This document shows positions 17,656 to 23,425 of a DNA stretch of 23,425 nucleotides, in pieces. How positions within the stretch are numbered: position 1 is the stretch's first letter; every line of letters starts with the position of its first letter. Below the pieces are notes generated by a model. The model was not told the origin of the DNA, ran no database searches, and saw only the letters and a list, made by a program, of their open reading frames with translations. Source of the DNA: Chara braunii (Eukaryota > Streptophyta > Charophyceae > Charales > Characeae). The translations under genes were made by a program, and so were the position numbers. Location: positions 509,375 to 532,799 of the forward strand of contig BFEA01000577.1 in assembly GCA_003427395.1 (NCBI GenBank). Direction: 5' to 3'.

Positions 17656-20600
17656 ATGCCCCTAAACCACATAATTAATATCACTACGTGGAACGTCTGT
17701 GGTTTATGTGACACCGGAATTAGGCGCAAAACGGAGCGTCTGAAGACATGGATACATGAGAAAAAGACTCACAATATGTGCCTGCAAGAGACAAAACTCA
17801 ATGAAGAACGTATCAACGCATTGGGAAACTGGTCGAGAGGTCCCCAGTTCTGGTCACCTGCTCATGGGACAAGGGCAGGGGTGGATATTTTATTTCATAA
17901 AGATTTAGATGTATGTATCACAGACTAGATGGTAGACTTATGGGGTCGCTGGGTATGGGTACAATTTGAATTTCTTGAGGATGTATGAATGATAATGTCA
18001 ACATATGTTCCTGCGACATTGAATGGAAGAACTAAGTTTTTATCAGAATTCTCCGTCATTTTGCCTGACAGTCTCAATCTGCTTATTGCAGCTGATTGAA
18101 ATACAGTATTGAACCCTGGTCTGGATTCTCCAGTGCCAGAACCTGTGAGAGCAGACGGGCGTCTTCTACACGCAATTATAAAATCCCAACAACTAACTGA
18201 TGCGTATCGAACACTCCACCCGGACACTAAGGAATATACCTGGTATGGTTCTCAGTCCCCCCCTGTAAGGAGAAGGTTTGACTTCTTTTTGGTCAGGGGC
18301 TCACTCTGGGATCGTTGTATGAGAATAGAACTGGGTACTTCACTATTTTGAGGTGTTTTTCCGGATTAAGACAATTGAAGGGAATTTGGCTGAACAAAAG
18401 TGGATCACGAGAATCAAGGAAGCAGAGGAAAATTTTGGAAAGCACTCAGCAACCCGCAAAAGAGCAATGACGAAACTAGACAACTTAGAAATAGCCCAGT
18501 AGAAATGGAAAGACTGGCTCCATAAAAAAGGGATAGTCTCTAACGACAGGCTAAATAAGAAAACCTTTCGCAGGTTGCTATTGCAGAAAACCAAACTATT
18601 AATCAGAAAATTATCACACCCTTTCATGTCCACGACGCCAATCAAATCAGACCCCCAAGGCATGTGCGAATATGCGCAACTGTACTTTCAGAAAATTTTA
18701 ACCACACAAAGACCGATGGACTCTTTCTCTACAGACTTGAGGGGATTTTTATCTTTCTGTCTCAAAACCTCCGTCCGTATCTCTCAAGAAGGGAGACTGG
18801 GGCTGAATCGTCCTTTTACTATAGAAGAAATCCAACACGCAGCGGAACAAATGACCTCCAGAAAATGTCCGGTCTCAGACGGGTTGCCTGTAGAAGTATA
18901 TATTGCCTTGTGGGATACGGTCGGACCGACTCTAGTAGAAGTCTACAATGGAGTTCTATCGGGTGGAACTCGAACTAAAGGCATGCAATAAGGAATTATC
19001 ACTCCACTATATAAAAAAAGTGATAAAGAAGATATAAGAAATTGACGTCCAATTTCTTTACTTAATGTTTCGTACAAAATCTTGGCCAAAGCGCTGGCCT
19101 TGCGTCTAGCGAACTACCTCCCGGCCTTAATAGGAGCAGATCAGGGTGTCTTTGTTAAACATAGGTCTATCATGGACAATATTGCAGCCACAATTCAAGC
19201 GCTGGAGATAATTGCAGAGGAAGATAGAAATGTAGCGCTCCTCCTTATCGATATGGAGAAAGCCTACGATAAAGTAGGTTGAGCCTTTGTGGGAACAACC
19301 CTGAATTACATGGGCTTTGGACCAAACTTTTGCAGATGGGTTTCAGTTATGCACTCTACTTCAATTGCAAGGGTGCTGGTTAATAACCATTTATCAGATG
19401 AACTTCAATTGTCCCGCTCCTTGCGGCAGGGTTGCCCATTGACTCCCCTCCTTTTTGTGCTTTACCTCGAAGTTTTATTGAACAACATAAGACAGAATGA
19501 AGCGATAACTGGGTTGGAATTGCACAAGGAATACGAATGGAAAGGAGAGGCACTAATTGATGACTTAACTATAACATGCTTGAATGATAAAGAATCGCTG
19601 CATGCTGTTCGAATGACATTGGATGCCTATACTATATATTAGAGGCATCAATCAACTTGAATAAGTCAGTTTACTTTCTACCGGCACATTTCCAATTGCA
19701 AGCGAACTGGGGCATGAGACGTATACCGACTGATGCCTCAGATCGCTACCTTGGTATACAAGTCTCCTTATTAGATAACTCTGAGCTGCAGGATCAATTA
19801 CTGGAGAGAAGGTGTGTCAGAGAATTCTGCAGGTTCACCTACTTGGAGATCAGGCCTACAAAAAGATCAGAAAGGCGGCCTCCAGATTCATTTGGAAACC
19901 GGAAGCTGAGGAAGGTGAAGGCTTTCTCTCCAAAATAGCATGAGAGACGATCACGTTCCCCAGAGATCAGAGTGGTTTCAACATACCGGATCCTAAATGC
20001 CAGAATATTGCTCTATTGGCCAAATGGCCTATCAAAGCAATTTTATCGGAACACAAACATGCATGGATCTGGTTAGCTGAGTACATACTGGCAGAAGAAT
20101 AGCATTTGAAAGATCCAGCTGATGTATGGAGTTGCCTGTTTTCCCAGACCTACAGCAACAAAAAACCTAAGTCTCATTTTTGGAGTGATGTGCTATTTGC
20201 CTGGGCCAAATTATTTTCATCCTACCGAGTTCCCCCCCAATCATGGGAAGAAGTCCTGATGCAACCAATCTTTGATAACCACTTTCTTTGTGACCCGAAT
20301 GGTCTCCCCTTCTCGACTCACGATTTCCCGGGGAATTATGGAAAATCATGGATAGAGAGGGGAGTGGTAAGGATAGGGGATTTGTGGGACAAGGATGTGC
20401 AAGATTGGCGAACTGAAGGTGCAGTTCGAGCTCAACTTCGCTGTCTACGGAGAGTCGAGGAACGCTTGGCGGACATTCAAAACTCGTTACCACCAACCTG
20501 GTCAGTTATTTTACGTGCCAAACTGTGCTCTGATTGTTGGTTGAAAGCCCCAGAGCCAGAAACTTACTGGAAAGTCATGGACCAGAATGACGACCAAGGG

Positions 20601-21511
20601 TATCCAGTAGAAGTTTGGACAGCAACAGATAAAACTCGTTTCGACAGACTTTTGTGCCCTAAAGGAACTGATCAGGTAATGACTCTTCAAGGCACCAGTC
20701 AGGTAATAGTGGAAGTAGTAGGGCAACAAGATACGGGCAAGAACAAAGACAAACAGTCAGAAACAGAGGGCAATCTGACTAGGTCACAAGTTAGGCTGTT
20801 GGCTGGAGGTCGGACGCTGAAAGAACTGGCCTTCCATCCAGGATCAGTAGGGTGGATAAAACCTGCATCCCATAAGCCATTCAGACTAAGTGGATACTCA
20901 GCGAAGAGAGGGGTTGATATCCTCCGACAGAGGGTGAAGAAGAAACCGATTGATACTGTGACACAAAGACGAGAGGAACAAGCGGTTCCGGTGATAGCCA
21001 GAGAAGACATGCTTGCTCATTGGAAACAGCTGAAAGCGCTGCCTTCTCAAAAGCAGGCCAGTATACTGTTACTGCAATCTCTACTGGTTACAGCCTCTGC
21101 GGTCTGGTTGAATTCCAAAGGATTGGATATTAGCACTACTTGTACACGGTGTAGGTGGGGATTGGAATCTACAAGTCATTTATGGTATATGTGCCCTTTC
21201 TCACTTCGGGTATGGAAATTGTGGGAAAAACACTGGAGAGACATTACCAATGATATTTTCCCTTGGAACGAGAACTGGGTGTTGTCTGGCATACTTCCAA
21301 CTGGATTCGCTGCTAACTCCGAGTGGGGCTATGTAGCTCAAGTTATCAGAGGATTTTTTTTGGTGTCCTGTGGAAGGATCGTAATGATCAGGTTTTTCGT
21401 GACTGTCATTTGTGCTTCACAGATATCACGAATAAAGTCAAGACTGGGATCAGGCATACCATAATAGCAGACTGGAGGAGGCGGCTGAGCGGCAAATATA
21501 GCCCGAAATGA
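17656..21511 (+). pseudogene. LINE ORF2: endonuclease-reverse transcriptase, disrupted
   Basis: ATG 17656 follows an in-frame TAA. APE endonuclease (17656-18350): ITTWNVCGL, LQETKL, STYVPAT, AAD-stop-N for the conserved (G)DWN, YTWYGS, RRRFDFFLV; the final SDH motif is not seen. Linker: KWKDWLHKKGIVSNDRLNKK. Reverse transcriptase (about 19000-19700): RPISLLNVSYKILAKAL, DQGVFVKHRSIMDNI, LLLIDMEKAYDKV, RSLRQGCPLTPLLF, then LIDD where (F/Y)xDD is usual, INLNKSVYF, RYLGIQVS. Thumb/C-terminal part: ETITFPRDQSGFNIPDP, then a 452-codon open stretch to 21464 ending in zf-RVT, CTRCRWGLESTSHLWYMC (21141-21194), and after a shift FGVLWKDRNDQVFRD. Stops: 17926, 17986, 18097, 18500, 18989, 19043, 19280, 19941, 20100. 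Frame changes near 18345, 19640, 19800 and in T8 at 21354-21361. Compared with relatives, some residues seem missing near 19800. Confidence 0.9.
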
Positions 21512-22182
21512 GTAAGCTGGTTCTTTAAAACATGGGGCGCCAAGGCGCGCCTGGTCTTTCCCAGACCTAACGGCGCTCTTGATTTTCCGCCGTGGCTATC
21601 TAAGGTCTGAAGTCGAAGCAGTCGAAGCCCGTTTTAAGGCTTCTGTTAACAGGTTCCCTTTTATGGCAACTGTGACCAAGATTGCAGGGGCTGGGGCCAG
21701 GGTGGTAGTGTAGCTTAAAGGGTGTAGGACCTATCCTTTCTCCCTTCTTCCTTTTCCTTCTTTCCTCTGTCATATCTTATGGGTTTCCTTTATTTCTTAC
21801 TGTCCTTTGGTCCTCTTCTTTCATTTTTGTGACCTCTCCTTTACTGCCCTTTTCTAATTTCATGTTAGAATGTTAGTAGATTTGTAATTTTGATTGTTAT
21901 CTGTAGTTAGGATAATGGTTGGTAGATGGTAGACATAGAAGCTTTAGTTAAAGGGAGTAGGATGGAGTGCTCCAGCCCTAGTTAGGACACACTTCATGGG
22001 AGAGGTTTTCTCTCTACCTGTTGGTCATGAACTGTCCTTTGAAGCCCTGTGGGCTGTAAGCGAAACCGGCTGATGCTGCCGGGATAACTCCGGGTAGAAT
22101 TGTGAGGTCCCCGGCCTCAATGTTTTGTTTTTAATGGAATTCTGATTTGGGAAAAAAAAAAAAGAAAAAAAGAAAAAAAAAA
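21512..22182 (+). other. LINE 3' UTR and A-rich tail
   Basis: Includes a T/C-rich block (about 21735-21850) and a GC-rich terminal segment with CGAAACCGGCTGATGCTGCC, then a tail of A12-G-A7-G-A10 (22152-22182). No canonical AATAAA is seen close to the tail. The G interruptions show a decaying or imperfectly copied tail. Confidence 0.7.
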
Positions 22183-22191
22183 GTCCTAACA
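22179..22191 (+). repeat. 3' target-site duplication of the LINE (13 bp)
   Basis: AAAAGTCCTAACA, identical to 14796-14808; its first A bases merge with the tail. Confidence 0.85.
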
Positions 22192-22210
22192 ATGGAGGAG
22201 AATACGGCAA

Positions 22211-22251
22211 AGTCATTGAGGGATAATTTTCGAAGTGCCCCTCTGACCTCC
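22211..22251 (-). repeat. Right 41-bp terminal inverted repeat
   Basis: Reverse complement of 14652-14692 with a single mismatch. It also forms the start of a 68-bp tandem unit. Confidence 0.8.
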
Positions 22252-22346
22252 ATTTTTCTTTGCAGTATTCCCCTCCTGATCACACAGTGGCTAATTTTTG
22301 AAGTGCCCCTCTGACGTCCGTTTTTATTTGCAGTATTCCCCTCCGA
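22224..22346 (+). repeat. 68-bp tandem repeat (1.8 copies)
   Basis: TAATTTTYGAAGTGCCCCTCTGAC begins at 22224 and 22292. Each copy continues with a TCCRTTTTTMTTTGCAGTAT block and CCCCTCC. The TTTGCAG part resembles a 3' splice site. An inverted, diverged copy lies at 22619-22670. Confidence 0.85.
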
Positions 22347-22618
22347 TGGACAATTTACCCTGTCGCGCCCATGGGGCCTCTGAAGTTTCCTGCAGGCCTC
22401 TGTCATTGAGGGGTGCAACTTTCCACCATGCCTCTGTGGCCGTTAGTGGCACTTGCGGCCGTTGCCCTGGCCCTTGGAAGGGGGCTACTGGGGCATACTG
22501 GAAGTTTGGAACCCGTACCGGTAGGGGCATATTGAACATATTTCAGGCCCAAACGATGCCAGGGTTTTTTCAGAACCTTCAATCGTTGTCAGGGTGACGG
22601 GACAGGGTGAGTCGGCCG
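22347..22618. other. Interior of GGGGCAT-motif region, no gene
   Basis: GC-rich. GGGGCATA motifs occur at 22490 and 22524, each followed within a few bases by TGGAA or TGAAC. Frames on both strands overlap and lack domains. It probably belongs to the same uncharacterised repeat or fold-back element as its flanks. Confidence 0.45.
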
Positions 22619-22670
22619 TCAGAGGGGCATACCGGAAATAAATGGAAGTCGGAGGGGCATTTTCGAAACT
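22619..22670 (-). repeat. Inverted diverged copy of the 68-bp unit
   Basis: Its reverse complement reads AATGCCCCTCCGACTTCC, then ATTTATTTCCGG and TATGCCCCTCTGACGG. It aligns with 22300-22346 with a 2-base gap and several substitutions. Together with 22224-22346 it brackets a segment of about 450 bp. Confidence 0.65.
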
Positions 22671-22799
22671 CTCTCCGAAAAGAAAAGGAAAAAATAAAGA
22701 AAAAGAAAAAAGACTTGTGCTCAGGAGCGAAAATATGCATGCAGGGAGCAACCCCCCAATCAGTTGTCCCCACCATCGAAGAGCGACGCAGGTAGGGGG

Positions 22800-23060
22800 G
22801 ACCAGCAGGTAGGTCGGCGATTATGGGCCTCGCCGCACCACTCGCCAACACTGCAAAATGAGAAATGTATCTCCTCGTAAAATGCTGAGAGATACCCCCG
22901 GACGAGGGCCCATCTCTGTCGTTTTTTCCTTGTCTTTTTTTTTTTTGTCTCTCGGTCTGTACGTGTCATCCCTGTGCAGGACCCCTGAATCTTGCCGGCA
23001 GATCAGAAACCGCCAAGCCACCCCAACCAGCCCCGAGAAGATGCTGGACATAGGGGATTT
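22800..23060 (+). repeat. Segment with dispersed similarity to 3960-4215
   Basis: TGGGCCTCGCCGCACCACTC (about 22826) resembles TGGGCCTCGCCGCGCCAGTC near 4179. CCGCCAAGCCACCCCAACCA (about 23010) resembles CCGCAAGCCAACCCAACCAA near 3992. Order of blocks differs, so this is a shared repeat family and not a simple duplication. Minus and plus frames here have no domains. Confidence 0.5.
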
Positions 23061-23208
23061 TGTAGTACGCGTCATCCAATCATCAGCTCGGTGCACGCGT
23101 AGGGGGGCAGCTTGGCAGGCGTTCTAGCTGTATACACGCCCATCTAAAGGCAGGCGGCCGTGCAAAAAAGTGTGTGAGAGAGAGGCCTGTCTCCGCTCAT
23201 GTGAGTCA

Positions 23209-23211
<3 letters not shown>

Positions 23212-23261
<50 letters not shown>
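23212..23261. repeat. (GA)25 microsatellite
   Basis: Pure GA dinucleotide run, preceded by a GTGTGTGAGAGAGAGG motif at about 23170. Confidence 0.97.
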
Positions 23262-23262
<1 letters not shown>

Positions 23263-23336
23263 TGATCGGTGTCTGGCGGAGACGAAGAGATGGTGGTGGT
23301 TTGAAAACTGTTTGTCGTAGGAGAGTAGGGGCATCG

Positions 23337-23338
<2 letters not shown>

Positions 23339-23425
<87 letters not shown>
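23339..23425. repeat. (GA)n microsatellite reaching the window end
   Basis: At least 43 uninterrupted GA units running off the right edge. Its true length cannot be known from this window, and assemblies often break or collapse here. Confidence 0.97.

Larger units (their letters stand above)
14809..22178 (+). mobile_element. Full-length L1-type LINE retrotransposon, inactivated
   Basis: About 7.37 kb between 13-bp target duplications, in order: 5' UTR with hairpins, ORF1 (about 15152 or 15333 to 17483), a 172-nt spacer, ORF2 (17656-21511) with APE endonuclease, reverse transcriptase and C-terminal zinc finger, a ~640-nt 3' UTR with a T/C-rich block (21735-21850), and an A-rich tail. Such elements move by target-primed reverse transcription: the endonuclease nicks T-rich DNA and the RT copies the element's RNA at the nick. 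This copy cannot encode its own machinery: ORF2 has nine internal stops and about four frameshifts, ORF1 at least one stop and two frameshifts. A 189-bp adapter-plus-duplication artefact inflates its length. Confidence 0.9.

Noticed and set aside
17656-21511. Alternative genetic code with TGA read as Trp
   Set aside because: TAG and TAA stops and frameshifts are also present, and ORF1 ends normally at TGA; ordinary pseudogene decay suffices.
22324-23127. Several 60-99 codon frames on both strands
   Set aside because: They overlap each other and the GGGGCAT repeats, and none has a recognisable domain.

Overview
The window looks like nuclear DNA of a plant-lineage eukaryote (streptophyte). The evidence is a two-ORF L1-type LINE whose ORF2 ends in a plant-type zinc finger (zf-RVT), tRNA-derived SINEs, abundant (GA)n, (CT)n(CA)n and (GATT)n microsatellites, several minisatellites, and almost no intact coding sequence. 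The species cannot be fixed from the sequence; the reverse transcriptase style would fit a non-flowering streptophyte, but that is only an impression.

Layout. 1-2.4 kb: purine-rich low-complexity DNA, a G29 run, a 10-bp minisatellite, a short poly-A insertion with a perfect 19-bp target-site duplication (TSD), and a GATT microsatellite. 2.5-2.85 kb: about four units of a ~90-bp tandem repeat. 3.3-3.9 kb: one candidate host exon on the minus strand, directly behind a (GT)n(GA)n leader. 4.0-6.0 kb: small tandem repeats and a minus-strand tRNA-derived SINE. 6.0-11.4 kb: an AT-rich block with decayed LINE pieces, a second SINE of the same family, a 182-bp tandem duplication and a degenerate purine-rich satellite. 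11.4-14.5 kb: more balanced composition, unrecognised open frames and small inverted or tandem repeats. 14.5-22.25 kb: a nested locus in which a ~7.37-kb LINE sits inside a small fold-back/TIR element. 22.2-23.4 kb: a cluster of GGGGCAT-type motifs and two long (GA)n tracts reaching the window end.

The LINE (14809-22178) is bounded by a 13-bp TSD and ends in poly-A. It encodes ORF1 (RRM-like/DUF4283-like region, imperfect zinc knuckle, Ser/Lys-rich linker, and an unrecognised C-terminal domain) and ORF2 (APE endonuclease, reverse transcriptase, zf-RVT). Both are broken by stops and frameshifts. The insertion site can be reconstructed: the flanks together form a 41-bp inverted repeat matching at 40 of 41 positions, and an inverted copy of the target just upstream lacks the LINE.

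The most consequential observation is technical. ORF1 contains a perfect 19-bp Tn5 mosaic end (Nextera adapter core) at 15625-15643, between two identical 170-bp copies of ORF1 sequence. This is almost certainly a library or assembly artefact that happens to stay in frame. I see no RNA gene other than SINE-embedded tRNA-like heads, no CRISPR, and no convincing new multi-gene system; the interest lies in the nested mobile-element history and the artefact.
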